Below, one piece after another: positions 27,870 to 37,391 of a stretch of DNA of 64,000 nucleotides. The position numbers and the translations under genes were made by a program. The stretch spans positions 1,238,954 through 1,302,953 of the forward strand of contig NZ_KB976987.1 of the NCBI RefSeq assembly GCF_000399685.1, in the 5' to 3' direction. Position 1 is the first letter of the stretch. Each line of letters starts with the position of its first letter. The stretch comes from Acinetobacter pittii ANC 4050. Lineage in GTDB: Bacteria > Pseudomonadota > Gammaproteobacteria > Pseudomonadales > Moraxellaceae. The notes beneath the pieces are model-generated. The model saw only the letters and a list, made by a program, of their open reading frames with translations. It had not been told where the DNA came from and made no database searches.

Positions 27870-29597
27870 TTAGTTATCCTCGAAATTACGTTGATGTAAT
27901 TGATAATAAGCACCATGTTTTGTGAGGAGTTCTTGGTGAGTACCTTGTTCAACAATTTGCCCTTGATCCATCACTACAATACGATCAGCATTTTCAATTG
28001 TTGATAAACGGTGAGCAATAACAATAGTTGTACGGTCTTGCATCGCTTCATCAAATGCTTGCTGAATAAAATGTTCAGATTCATTATCTAGAGCGCTTGT
28101 AGCTTCATCTAAAATTAAAATTGGAGCATTCTTTAAAATAGCTCGAGCAATAGCAATTCGCTGGCGTTGTCCACCTGATAAGTTTAGGCCTTGTGCACCC
28201 AAGACAGTATCATAACCATTTGGTAAATTCATAATAAAGTCATGTGCATATGCAGCTTTTGCAGCAGCATGAATTTCCTCGTCTGAGGCACTCTGCAACT
28301 GACCATAAGCAATATTTTCACGAACAGTACGGTTAAATAATACAACTTGCTGATTTACCATTGCGATTTGTGTACGCAGACAAGAAAGATCAATGTCATT
28401 AATTGGCACACCATCTAAATAAATTTGCCCACTTGATACCTCTTGAAAACGTACCAACATGTTAACCAATGAGCTTTTACCAGCACCTGAACGACCAACT
28501 AACGCTACAGTTTGACCAGGAAGAATATCTAGAGAGAAATCTTTAATTGCTTGTACGCCATCAGCATAATTTAATGCCACATGATCAAAACGAATCGCAC
28601 CATTTAATTTAGGTTTCAAATGACCATTATTTTGCTCTTCAGGCAAATCTAATAATTCAAAAACAGAGTGAGCTGCCGCTAAACCGCGTTGTAACTTTTC
28701 ATTAACATCAGTCAAGTTTTTAACTGGCTTTGCTAACAAACCAGCTGCTGTAATGTAAGCTACAAACTCACCAGCACTCGTACTACCCAAAATTTGTGGA
28801 CGTAAAGCTAACCATACAATAAGGGCCATAGCACAAGCCATCACCACCTGAACCACTGGACTATTCAGGTTTTGCACAATTACCATTTTCAGACCACGTT
28901 TTAAGTTTTCTTCCGATGACTTATAGAATCTTGCTTGTTCAGATTCCTCACCTGCAAAACTTTTTACTACCGCATTACCATTAATACTTTCTTGGACAAC
29001 ATGGTTCACATCGCCCATCGTATCTTGGACTTGTAAAGAAAGCTTTCGCATTCGTTTTGAGGCTTTACGTACCAATATGCCAATGACTGGTAAAAATACA
29101 AAAATACACAGCGTAAGGCGCCAATTGGTATAAAACAGATAACCTAATAGCCCAAGGGTAATCATTCCATCCCTAACAATGGTTCTTAATGATTCCGAAG
29201 AAGCTGCTGTTAGCTGCTCAACGTTATACATAATCTTGGCAGTAATATGACCAGATGAATTATCTAAGTAATATTGTGCAGGTAATCTTAAAAGCTTGGC
29301 ATAAACTTCTTGTCGAATACTAAAAACCAGACTACGTGAAATCACCGCAGTATAGTAACCGCCCATAAAAAGGCCTAAACCACGGAAAAAAACTAATAAA
29401 ATGATTAATAATGGGAACCAATCCAAATCAGCTCTGCTACTGTGTTGGATTGCATCAATAATAAATTTAATCAATTTAGCAACGGAAACTTCTGTTGCTG
29501 AGTTAATACCGAACCCGATAAGAACTAATAAGGCCACGCCCCAATAAGGTTTTAAATAGGCAATGAGACGCAAATAAACCTTAAAATCTTGATTCAC
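27870..29597 (-). CDS. msbA: Lipid A export ABC transporter MsbA
   Basis: MsbA is a half-transporter homodimer that flips lipid A-core across the inner membrane. The 575-residue protein has six transmembrane helices (about 15-310) and an ATPase domain with Walker A VALVGRSGAGKSSLVNML, signature LSGGQRQRIAIARAIL, Walker B ILILDEATSALD and the switch His in VIAHRLSTI. Its start overlaps the upstream exbD-type gene by 4 bases. Position before lpxK separates it from the other ABC exporter in this window at 48.7 kb. Confidence 0.96.
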   Translation of the reverse strand: MNQDFKVYLRLIAYLKPYWGVALLVLIGFGINSATEVSVAKLIKFIIDAIQHSSRADLDWFPLLIILLVFFRGLGLFMGGYYTAVISRSLVFSIRQEVYAKLLRLPAQYYLDNSSGHITAKIMYNVEQLTAASSESLRTIVRDGMITLGLLGYLFYTNWRLTLCIFVFLPVIGILVRKASKRMRKLSLQVQDTMGDVNHVVQESINGNAVVKSFAGEESEQARFYKSSEENLKRGLKMVIVQNLNSPVVQVVMACAMALIVWLALRPQILGSTSAGEFVAYITAAGLLAKPVKNLTDVNEKLQRGLAAAHSVFELLDLPEEQNNGHLKPKLNGAIRFDHVALNYADGVQAIKDFSLDILPGQTVALVGRSGAGKSSLVNMLVRFQEVSSGQIYLDGVPINDIDLSCLRTQIAMVNQQVVLFNRTVRENIAYGQLQSASDEEIHAAAKAAYAHDFIMNLPNGYDTVLGAQGLNLSGGQRQRIAIARAILKNAPILILDEATSALDNESEHFIQQAFDEAMQDRTTIVIAHRLSTIENADRIVVMDQGQIVEQGTHQELLTKHGAYYQLHQRNFEDN

Positions 29598-30034
29598 TCA
29601 GAAAAACCTCTAGAAGGAACTTTGGTACTAATATTGATGTTAACAAAACCGAGTTGTCCTGCTACATCCATAACGCGAATTACATCCTGATGAGACGCTT
29701 TAGCATCCGCAGCAATGATGAACATAAAATCACGGCGCTCTTGAGCAACTTGCTTAATCGCAGTACTCAGATCAGCAACCTCTTTAGACGAAAGTGCCTG
29801 ACCATTTACAGCATAATGACCAGCAGAGTCTACCACGACTTCAATTTTCTGATCGTACTGTTTTGGTGGAACACCTTGTGCATCTGGTAACGTTAAATTA
29901 ATGCGACTTGGCTGATTAAAAGTAGTCGAAAGTAATAAAAAAACCAAAATGAACAGCAAACAATCAATCATGGGCGTTAAATTGATATGAATGTCTTCGA
30001 CCTGAGAACGTTTAAATTTCATCTGGTTATTCAC
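29594..30034 (-). CDS. ExbD/TolR-family protein of the msbA operon
   Basis: This 146-residue single-span protein has INLTPMIDCLLFILVFLLLSTTF, the ExbD/TolR transmembrane helix with its proton-carrying Asp, followed by a periplasmic ExbD-type domain ending GFVNINISTK. It is not closely similar to the two ExbDs near the left edge. It lies 3 bases after an ExbB/TolQ-type gene and overlaps msbA by 4 bases. ExbB/ExbD pairs in front of msbA/lpxK are known in Pseudomonas and others, but their partner is not established. Confidence 0.9.
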   Translation of the reverse strand: MNNQMKFKRSQVEDIHINLTPMIDCLLFILVFLLLSTTFNQPSRINLTLPDAQGVPPKQYDQKIEVVVDSAGHYAVNGQALSSKEVADLSTAIKQVAQERRDFMFIIAADAKASHQDVIRVMDVAGQLGFVNINISTKVPSRGFSE

Positions 30035-30037
30035 CCA

Positions 30038-30673
30038 TTACCCAACACGACGGTGTTCTACTATAGACGATGAACGTTTATAGAATAATGAGGCATGAAA
30101 TAAAGTCGATTGCTGTTCGAGTTCAGCCACATAATCTTGCACCACTCTCTGGAAATAGCGATACGCGATTAAAGCTGGAATTGCAATTAACATTCCCACA
30201 GCTGTGGTAATAAGCGCCTTAGAGATACCTGGAATCATTAAACTTGGGCTACCAGCCGATCCAAAATCAATCACAAGGAATGATTCAATAATCCCAACTA
30301 CCGTACCCAATAACCCGAGTAAAGGTGCCACTGCACTCAAAGTTCCTAAGAAATTAATATTTTTTTCTAAATAAGAAATTTCTTGAGAAGCTGCCACTTC
30401 CATTTGGGCACGTGCAAATTGCTCACCATGTTCACGATGATCAAAACCTGCTTTTAAAATGTGAGCCAATGCGCTGTTTTGCACTTCTACATTTTGTTCC
30501 AAATTTTCCACAATATCTTCAGTTCTTAAAGAACTATCATCAATTAATGCTTTGGGTAGAACTTGTGAACGTCTTAACCGAACAAAACGCTCAATACTGA
30601 TCGCAACAGTTAAAATCGAGCATAGAATTAAAGGCAGCATTAACCAGCCACCCGCTCTCACAAGTTCCCACAT
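30038..30673 (-). CDS. MotA/TolQ/ExbB-family proton channel protein of the msbA operon
   Basis: This 211-residue inner-membrane protein has a first helix at about 8-28 (GWLMLPLILCSILTVAISIE), a cytoplasmic stretch, and the conserved block NFLGTLSAVAPLLGLLGTVVGIIESFLVI then SKALITTAVGMLIAIPALIAYRYF. It lacks the long N-terminal extension of the exbB at 3555. It is the first gene of the group ExbB-ExbD-msbA-lpxK-kdsB, 50 bases after parB. It probably forms a proton-driven motor with the adjacent ExbD; the driven protein is unknown. Confidence 0.9.
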   Translation of the reverse strand: MWELVRAGGWLMLPLILCSILTVAISIERFVRLRRSQVLPKALIDDSSLRTEDIVENLEQNVEVQNSALAHILKAGFDHREHGEQFARAQMEVAASQEISYLEKNINFLGTLSAVAPLLGLLGTVVGIIESFLVIDFGSAGSPSLMIPGISKALITTAVGMLIAIPALIAYRYFQRVVQDYVAELEQQSTLFHASLFYKRSSSIVEHRRVG

Positions 30674-30723
30674 ATCTTCTTCCCCAAGAATATAAAATTA
30701 GAAATATATGACCCAAATGCAAA

Positions 30724-31611
30724 TTAATCAGGCAAACAAATATTTAAAATACCATCCAACTCATCTAAGGTATGATAATGAATAACAAGCTTACCCTTAC
30801 CTTTTTGATTGTGATCAATTTTTACATTAGCGCCAAAACGCTCTGATAATTTTTGCGTTAATTGCTCAATATCTGGTGCTACAGGTGCTTTTTCCTTCTC
30901 CTGTTTAGGTTCACTTCTATCACGCACCAATTGCTCTGTTTGACGAACAGATAAACCTTTTTCAATTACAATTTTAGCAACGTCTAATTGATCTTTACCT
31001 TTTAACGTCAAGATAGCTCGAGCATGCCCCATATCAAGTAGGCCTTGCTGCATGAAGTCTTTAATTTCATCCGCCAAACTTAACAAACGTAGTAAATTAC
31101 TTACTGTAGTACGTGCTTTTCCTACCGTATCAGCAATTTCTTGGTGGCTTAAGCCAAATTCATCATGGAAGCGTTGTAAAGCTATTGCTTGATCAATCGG
31201 GTTTAAATCTTGACGTTGAATATTCTCAATGAGTGCTAAAGCAATAGCAACTTGATCATTTAAATCACGAACAATTGCAGGAATTTCAGATAAACCTGCA
31301 AGTTGTGCAGCACGCCAACGACGCTCACCAGCAATGATTTCGTACGGATGTACTTCATCATCCACTGGGCGAATGACAATAGGTTGCATCACCCCATGTT
31401 TTTCAATAGAAGATGCTAATTCTTGTAAATCATGCTCATGAATAAAACGACGCGGCTGATATTCACCACGTTTTAATAAATTTACATCAATTTGCTTCAA
31501 CTGTCCGTGGTCAAGTGCCTGTGCTTCAAGTTGTAATTTTTCTTTTTGAATTGAACCAAGTAATGCATCTAAACCACGTCCTTTAGCCAATCCGCGTTTT
31601 TTGATGCTCAT
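30724..31611 (-). CDS. parB: Chromosome partitioning protein ParB
   Basis: ParB is a CTP-dependent DNA clamp that loads at parS and spreads, acting with ParA to segregate the chromosome. The 295-residue protein has the N-terminal nuclease-like CTPase domain (HGVMQPIVIRPV; box II ERRWRAAQLAGL), the helix-turn-helix (SHQEIADTVGKARTTVSNLLRLL), and a C-terminal dimer domain. It overlaps parA by 4 bases. No TGTTTCACGTGAAACA-type parS was noticed in the gaps I inspected. Confidence 0.96.
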   Translation of the reverse strand: MSIKKRGLAKGRGLDALLGSIQKEKLQLEAQALDHGQLKQIDVNLLKRGEYQPRRFIHEHDLQELASSIEKHGVMQPIVIRPVDDEVHPYEIIAGERRWRAAQLAGLSEIPAIVRDLNDQVAIALALIENIQRQDLNPIDQAIALQRFHDEFGLSHQEIADTVGKARTTVSNLLRLLSLADEIKDFMQQGLLDMGHARAILTLKGKDQLDVAKIVIEKGLSVRQTEQLVRDRSEPKQEKEKAPVAPDIEQLTQKLSERFGANVKIDHNQKGKGKLVIHYHTLDELDGILNICLPD

Positions 31612-32390
31612 ACTTTACTTCCTTTCTTCACTTTACTTTTCTTTAACATCTCAGCCGCAAGATTTAAGTATGCAACTGCACCTTTAGAACTTTTCTCAAA
31701 ATAGATCACAGGTAAACCATGTGCTGGCGCTTCTGCTAAGCGGACATTACGTGGAACAACAGTATCATAAAGCTTTTTGCCGAAATACTGTTCTAGCTCT
31801 GCAGATACATCACGTGTTAAGGCATTTCGTGCATCGTACATTGTACGTAATACACCAATAATTTCTAAATCAGGATTTAATGCTTTTTGAATTCGATCAA
31901 TAGTCTGGGTTAAATCAGCTAAACCCTCTAGCGCATAATATTCGCACTGCATTGGAATAATTACACTATCTACAGCCGCTAAAGCATTAACTGTAATTAA
32001 ACTCAAGCTTGGAGCACAATCCACAATAATAAAATCAAATGAGTTTCTAATTTCATTCAAAGCATTTTTTAAAATGAACTCACGGCCCTCTTGCTCTGCA
32101 ATAGCAAGTTCAACACCTGAAAGCTCACGATTAGAACCTAAAACTTTATATCCAACTTCAGCTTTTTGAATAGCTGTTTCAATTGGCACTTCACCAAGTA
32201 GTACATCCGTAATTGAATACAAAAGATCGTTCTTTTGAATACCGGACCCCATCGTAGCATTACCTTGTGAATCCATATCTACAAGTAATACACGTTTCTT
32301 TAATACAGCTAGAGACGCTGCAAGATTTACTGCAGTCGTTGTTTTACCAACACCACCCTTTTGGTTTGCAATCGCAATAATTTGAGCCAT
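31608..32390 (-). CDS. parA: Chromosome partitioning ATPase ParA
   Basis: ParA is a Walker-type ATPase that forms gradients on the nucleoid and pulls ParB-parS complexes. The 260-residue protein has the deviant Walker A KGGVGKTTTAVNLAASL at about 11-27, DMDSQGNATMGSG, FIIVDCAPSLSLITVNAL (Walker B region) and a family-typical TMYDARNALTRDV. Length and lack of an N-terminal helix-turn-helix mark it as chromosomal (Soj-like), not plasmid type Ia. rsmG lies 21 bases upstream. Confidence 0.97.
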   Translation of the reverse strand: MAQIIAIANQKGGVGKTTTAVNLAASLAVLKKRVLLVDMDSQGNATMGSGIQKNDLLYSITDVLLGEVPIETAIQKAEVGYKVLGSNRELSGVELAIAEQEGREFILKNALNEIRNSFDFIIVDCAPSLSLITVNALAAVDSVIIPMQCEYYALEGLADLTQTIDRIQKALNPDLEIIGVLRTMYDARNALTRDVSAELEQYFGKKLYDTVVPRNVRLAEAPAHGLPVIYFEKSSKGAVAYLNLAAEMLKKSKVKKGSKV

Positions 32391-32411
32391 GGTAACCCTA
32401 ATACTTTTTAT

Positions 32412-33044
32412 TTAAATACGTTGAAGTAAAAGTAAATGACGTTGTTCATCAAGTCTTGGTACATTCAGCTCAATCACTTTACATGAAAAGTCTGGCTTAA
32501 GCTGCTCAATTTCCTCAACCGGCACAACTCCTTTCATTGCTGCAATAATACTGCCCTGATGTAAGTATGGCTGAGCTGCATCTACAAAATCGGTTAAAGA
32601 AGCAAAAGCACGGCTTGTGATGACATCAAAATCTCCAAGCTCATCAATTGTATCTTGATTCTCAACACGTGTTTGTACTGCCACAACATTGCTCAATTTA
32701 AGATCAGCAATAAATTGTTTCAAAAAACGGATTTTTTTACCATTTGAGTCAAGTAGCACACAGTTACGTTCTGGCTGACATAATGCAATGATCATGCCTG
32801 GCATACCACCACCAGTACCAACATCGAGTAATCGACCTTCTGGCAAATCTTTCAAAATACTTAAGCTATCCAACAAATGCTTCACTAACATTTCTTTCGG
32901 ATCGCGAATTGCTGTCAGATTATATGCTTTGTTCCAAAGCACTAATGCATCCTGATACTTCAACAAGAGCGTCAATGCTTCGTCGCTTAAGTTCAGGCCT
33001 AATGCCTGACTACCTTGCTTTAATTCTTGGAAAAAAGGATGCAT
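32412..33044 (-). CDS. rsmG: 16S rRNA (guanine(527)-N(7))-methyltransferase RsmG
   Basis: It methylates G527 of 16S rRNA; loss gives low-level streptomycin resistance in many bacteria. The 210-residue protein has LWNKAYNLTAIRDPKEMLVKHLLDSLS, the SAM-binding motif LLDVGTGGGMPGMIIAL, LDSNGKKIRFLKQ and DVITSRAFASL, all standard RsmG blocks. In many gammaproteobacteria rsmG follows mnmG beside oriC. Here it heads rsmG-parA-parB, with murU upstream and no mnmG in view. Confidence 0.96.
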   Translation of the reverse strand: MHPFFQELKQGSQALGLNLSDEALTLLLKYQDALVLWNKAYNLTAIRDPKEMLVKHLLDSLSILKDLPEGRLLDVGTGGGMPGMIIALCQPERNCVLLDSNGKKIRFLKQFIADLKLSNVVAVQTRVENQDTIDELGDFDVITSRAFASLTDFVDAAQPYLHQGSIIAAMKGVVPVEEIEQLKPDFSCKVIELNVPRLDEQRHLLLLQRI

Positions 33045-33081
33045 AGCTGCAAGTCATCTCAAAAAAATTTGCCAAAGTATA

Positions 33082-33099
33082 CCGATTTCTATAAATCGG
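33082..33099 (-). terminator. Weak hairpin between murU and rsmG
   Basis: CCGATTT, CTAT loop, AAATCGG. A T-run appears only some 15 bases further on the minus strand, so terminator function is uncertain. Confidence 0.4.
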
Positions 33100-33129
33100 C
33101 ACAGTATTTACCGCTTAGCGATTATTCAG

Positions 33130-33819
33130 TTAATCGTATAAGCCCTGCTTAATTTGCTGATCTAGTTGATTTAAACGCTCAGGCGTTCCCACATCAACCC
33201 AATTTGCATGCATTTTCTCAGCACTAATCCGATGTTCCAACATAGCTTGTTTTAACAAAGGCGCAAGTGGACGCTTACCATTTTCGAGCCCTAAGAACAT
33301 GTCTGGAGAAAGAATTGCAATACCGCTATAGGTAAAAGCAGCTCCATTTTGTTCTTGCTCAAAGGTATAAGCTAAACCATTAGACAGAACAAAATCACCT
33401 TTCAAATGCTGAGGAGGATTATCAACCAATACTAAATGGCCTAATTTATCACCTAATTGAACATTTAAAAGAGGAGCAAAATCCATCGTAGTCCAAACAT
33501 CTCCATTCACCAAAATAAATGGATCGTTTCCTAAAAGAGGTAATGCATTGATAATTCCGCCAGCCGTCTCTAGGCCTTCACCTTCATGAGACCATAAAAT
33601 TTTGACCCCAAATTGAGAACCATCACCCAATGTTGAAGCAAGTTTTTCACCTAACCATGCAGTATTAATAACGATTTCAGTTACACCAATTTTTTGTAAC
33701 TTTTCAATATGCCATACGATTAATGGTTTACCACCTACTTCAAGTAAAGGCTTAGGCGTATGTAAAGTCAAAGGGCGCATACGATTGCCCAAGCCAGCAG
33801 CAAGAATCATTGCTTTCAT
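33130..33819 (-). CDS. murU: N-acetylmuramate alpha-1-phosphate uridylyltransferase
   Basis: It makes UDP-MurNAc from MurNAc-1-phosphate in the recycling pathway that bypasses MurA and so blunts fosfomycin. The 229-residue nucleotidyltransferase begins MKAMILAAGLGNRMRPLTLHTPKPLLEVGGKPLI, with the signature GxGxRMRPLT and the catalytic Lys, then NGDVWTTMDFAPL with the metal Asp. Sharing a 1-base overlap with amgK, its pathway partner, strongly supports MurU over a generic glucose-1-phosphate thymidylyltransferase. Confidence 0.93.
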   Translation of the reverse strand: MKAMILAAGLGNRMRPLTLHTPKPLLEVGGKPLIVWHIEKLQKIGVTEIVINTAWLGEKLASTLGDGSQFGVKILWSHEGEGLETAGGIINALPLLGNDPFILVNGDVWTTMDFAPLLNVQLGDKLGHLVLVDNPPQHLKGDFVLSNGLAYTFEQEQNGAAFTYSGIAILSPDMFLGLENGKRPLAPLLKQAMLEHRISAEKMHANWVDVGTPERLNQLDQQIKQGLYD

Positions 33820-34832
33820 TATGCTGCTACCTCATAGCTACCATATTTCTCGATAAATTTAGGCATCACTATGTTATTCATAAACACCATAAACTCTTCA
33901 AGTTCAGCGTAACCACGACTTTCTTCAAGTAAATACCACATGACACGTGGCAAATCCTTCAAATAACCAGACTTACCATCACGTTCAAATAAACGAACGA
34001 AGATGCCTAAAATTTTAATATGGCGTTGAATAGCCATTAAATCTGCATCACGTTTAAATTGATCAAAACTGCGGTTTTGTTTAGTCGACTCTGGTAGTAG
34101 GTCATAAAACACTTTAAACCATTGATAAACATGTTCAGCATTCCATTGAACATATGCATCACGAGTAATCGAAATTAAATCATATGTATCAGCACCAATA
34201 ACAGCATCCTGGAAGTCGATGACCCCCAACTCTTGCTCATTGGTAATTTTCATCAAATTACGGCTATGAAAATCTCGATGTACGATGACTTGTGGTTGGG
34301 CTAACGCAGCACGAGCCAAGAAATCAAACGCATCATCAATCGTTTTTTTCTGCTCAACAGTCGGCTCAATAGCAAGCGATGGCAACATCCAATCTGTGAG
34401 TAGCTGCATTTCCGACATTAATTTTTCGTAGGAATACGCTGGGAACTGACTAGCACCTTCTATAGACTGCAACTGAATAAGCTGTTTAAAACTTTGTTCA
34501 TAATATTTATCAACTGTTTCATCAGTTAATAATGTCGATAAAAGCACATCACCAAAGTCTTCCAATAACAGAAAACCTTGAGTCAAATCTTTTGCGATGA
34601 TCTGAGGTACACGCACACCATGACCTGCAAAAAATTCGTCAATGGTCACAAACGGAACACAGTCTTCTTTTTCTGGAGGAGCGTCCATGAGCATATACGT
34701 TTTATTTTGTAACTCGATACGCGCATAACGGCGGAAGCTAGCATCACCTGCTAAAAAAGCGATCTTAAATTGATCATTTTCCAGAACAGATGTAAGCCAT
34801 GTATATATCAATTGTTCACGTTGTGTATTCAT
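33819..34832 (-). CDS. amgK: N-acetylmuramate/N-acetylglucosamine anomeric kinase
   Basis: It phosphorylates MurNAc at the anomeric position, giving the MurU substrate in peptidoglycan recycling. It belongs to the APH (aminoglycoside/choline kinase) fold: N-lobe KIAFLAGDASFRRYARIEL, catalytic HRDFHSRNLM, and metal-binding GVIDFQDAVIG. The start is set at ATG 34832 (337 residues); a TTG two codons earlier also exists and neither has a clear Shine-Dalgarno. The gene is divergent from lptD, as in Pseudomonas. Confidence 0.93.
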   Translation of the reverse strand: MNTQREQLIYTWLTSVLENDQFKIAFLAGDASFRRYARIELQNKTYMLMDAPPEKEDCVPFVTIDEFFAGHGVRVPQIIAKDLTQGFLLLEDFGDVLLSTLLTDETVDKYYEQSFKQLIQLQSIEGASQFPAYSYEKLMSEMQLLTDWMLPSLAIEPTVEQKKTIDDAFDFLARAALAQPQVIVHRDFHSRNLMKITNEQELGVIDFQDAVIGADTYDLISITRDAYVQWNAEHVYQWFKVFYDLLPESTKQNRSFDQFKRDADLMAIQRHIKILGIFVRLFERDGKSGYLKDLPRVMWYLLEESRGYAELEEFMVFMNNIVMPKFIEKYGSYEVAA

Positions 34833-34952
34833 TTGCAATAAAATCTAAAACAAGCTGAGATTTTTGAAGGGTTAAGTGTAGCCACTTATAAACTTTTTCT
34901 CTATGATGCGACAATAATTAATTGTGAATTAGCATACTTGGTTAATGAGACA

Positions 34953-37391
34953 ATGAAGCATCAGTTTAAATTTAATCCTTTAGCGACAGCTATTTTTACG
35001 CTCTTATGTGGCTCCATACAATCAAGTTATGCTGAGTCAACTGATGTTGTCTCCAATATAGACAATAATCAACTTAAAGCGAGCATCAAGGAAGCTTACC
35101 CAGGCCAAGAGTTTTTTCAGCAATACTATGTTGATAAATCTGCACCTGAAGCTCAGCTTCGTGACAATAAATATTTAAGCTCGGCATTTTGCCAAGGTAC
35201 ATGGGTTACACCGATTAACCCTGAGACAAAAGCTTTAGATGCCGATAAAGCGACTTCTGTCGTTACGGCTAACTACGGACATTACAATCCAGCGGGTGAT
35301 TCTGTTTTAGAAGGTGATGTCGTTATTGATCAGGAAGGACGCACAGTTCGCGCTGATAAAGTAACGATTGATAAAACCCAAACCTTTGCACATGCACAAG
35401 GTCGAGTACAGTTAGCTCAAGGCGGGTTACTTTCACAGAGTGATGAAATTAATTACAACCTAAAAACCCAAACCGGGAATTTAGATAATAGTTTTTATAT
35501 TTCTGAGCAACAACACGCCCATGGTCATGCAGGAAAAATCGAAAGAACCTCACCAAATGTTATGGTTCTTAATGATGCAACCTATACAACGTGCCCTCCA
35601 GGCCAAAAACCGGGCTGGAAAATCCAAGCAAATAAAATTGAGTTAAATCAGGAAACTGGACGCGGTGTAACTCGCGGGACAAAACTATATGTTAAAGATG
35701 TCCCGGTTCTAGCTGTTCCCTACTTTAACTTCCCAATTGACGACCGCCGTACTACCGGTATTCTCAACCCACAGTTTGGTTTCTCAAACGATGGTGGTGT
35801 TGAACTTTCTGTTCCGGTCTATTTAAACCTTGCCCCTAACTATGATCTGACACTTACTCCACGTTATTTAGCAGATCGTGGTGCAATGTTAAAAGGTGAC
35901 TTCCGTTATTTAACCGATGGCTTTGGCGCTGGTGAAATGTGGGGTGGCATCTTGCCATCTGACAAAGGTTATGACGATAAAGATCGTAAAGATTTCCATT
36001 TTTTACATAACTGGGAAATTAACGATCAGTGGTCTACCAACCTTGAATATAACTATGCATCAGATAAAGATTATTTCTCTGACTTAGATAGTAGCCCTAA
36101 CTCTAAAACAGATCTTAACTTACGTAGAGCATGGGAACTTAACTATCAACATGGTATTCCGGGTTTAAAAGCACAGCTTAAAGTCGAAGATTTCCAGACG
36201 CTTGACCCAGAAGTTCTAGATGTCGATAAGCCGTATGCTCGTTTACCACAATTCTTGTTGAATTATGTCACTGGTAATCCATTAGGCTTACAATACGAAT
36301 TTAACAACGATACCGCTTACTTTAAAAAATCGATAAATGATGACTCTGCTCAGGAAAGTAGCGGTACACGTATTTATAACCAGTTTGCAACACGTTATAA
36401 CTACCGCACACCGGCAGCTTTTGTGATTCCTGAAGTTTCGGTACGTTCTATTCAAACGTTTTATGATAAGGACAGTATCGCATCTCAAGGTTTAGATGGC
36501 GGTTCTGAAAATAAATCAGTCATTGTGCCACAATTTACTTTGGATACTGGACTGAATTTTGAGCGTGATGGTAAGTACTTACAAACACTTACACCACGTG
36601 CTTTCTACGCATATGCGCCATACAAAAATCAGGATGGCTACCCTAACTTTGATTCGACAAGTGCGTCAATTAGTTATGATCAGTTATTTAATCCATACCG
36701 TTTTTATGGACATGACCGCCTTGAAGACAATAACTTCTTATCACTAGGTGTAAGTTACAGCCTCTTCGATACAGTAGGTTTAGAGCGTTTACGTGCAAGT
36801 GTTGGTCAAAGTTATTATTTCGAAGATCGCCGTGTCACTTTAAAACAGCAAGATGAATTTGACACCGAGCGTAATACTGGCCCTGTTGTTAGCCTATCTA
36901 GCCAACTTAATCAAAACTTCACTATTGCGGCTAACTCAGCATGGATGTCGAATGGCGACAACGCTCAACGTGATTTCCAACTTTACTATACTGGTGACAA
37001 AGGAAATCTATACAACTTAGGCTATTTCTATCGTAAAGATATTCCTGGCCGTCAAGATACTTACGACCAAGTTGTTGCATCCTTTATACAACCAATTAAA
37101 GACAATTGGCGTATTATGGGCCACGTACAATATGACATGGACAATGATGTTGCTCGCGAACTCTTACTAGGAGTTAACTATGAGTCATGTTGCTGGGGTA
37201 TTTCTGTCTACGGCCGCTCGTATTATAACGATCTAGACGATCCAAAATCTCCAGATGTTAGTGAAAAGCGCGCGATCATGGCTGAAGTTACACTAAAAGG
37301 TTTAGGTGGTTTAAACAATAAACTCGCGTCTTTACTTGAAAATCGCGTTTTAGGTTTTAACAAAATTAATCAATCTTGGACACAACGTTAA
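34953..37391 (+). CDS. lptD: LPS-assembly protein LptD
   Basis: LptD is the outer-membrane translocon that inserts LPS or LOS into the outer leaflet with LptE. The start ATG 34953 is preferred over a TTG five codons earlier because it opens a signal peptide (MKHQFKFNPLATAIFTLLCG...SYA). The OstA-like periplasmic beta-jellyroll covers about 110-240 and the 26-strand barrel the rest (812 residues). Cysteines near 63 and 212 and the adjacent pair in YESCCWGISVYG match the disulfide pattern needed for LptD maturation. It overlaps surA by TAATG. Confidence 0.97.
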   Translation: MKHQFKFNPLATAIFTLLCGSIQSSYAESTDVVSNIDNNQLKASIKEAYPGQEFFQQYYVDKSAPEAQLRDNKYLSSAFCQGTWVTPINPETKALDADKATSVVTANYGHYNPAGDSVLEGDVVIDQEGRTVRADKVTIDKTQTFAHAQGRVQLAQGGLLSQSDEINYNLKTQTGNLDNSFYISEQQHAHGHAGKIERTSPNVMVLNDATYTTCPPGQKPGWKIQANKIELNQETGRGVTRGTKLYVKDVPVLAVPYFNFPIDDRRTTGILNPQFGFSNDGGVELSVPVYLNLAPNYDLTLTPRYLADRGAMLKGDFRYLTDGFGAGEMWGGILPSDKGYDDKDRKDFHFLHNWEINDQWSTNLEYNYASDKDYFSDLDSSPNSKTDLNLRRAWELNYQHGIPGLKAQLKVEDFQTLDPEVLDVDKPYARLPQFLLNYVTGNPLGLQYEFNNDTAYFKKSINDDSAQESSGTRIYNQFATRYNYRTPAAFVIPEVSVRSIQTFYDKDSIASQGLDGGSENKSVIVPQFTLDTGLNFERDGKYLQTLTPRAFYAYAPYKNQDGYPNFDSTSASISYDQLFNPYRFYGHDRLEDNNFLSLGVSYSLFDTVGLERLRASVGQSYYFEDRRVTLKQQDEFDTERNTGPVVSLSSQLNQNFTIAANSAWMSNGDNAQRDFQLYYTGDKGNLYNLGYFYRKDIPGRQDTYDQVVASFIQPIKDNWRIMGHVQYDMDNDVARELLLGVNYESCCWGISVYGRSYYNDLDDPKSPDVSEKRAIMAEVTLKGLGGLNNKLASLLENRVLGFNKINQSWTQR

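Noticed and set aside
30674..33129. parS sites near parAB
   Set aside because: No TGTTTCACGTGAAACA-like 16-mer was found in the gaps examined; a full computational search was not possible.
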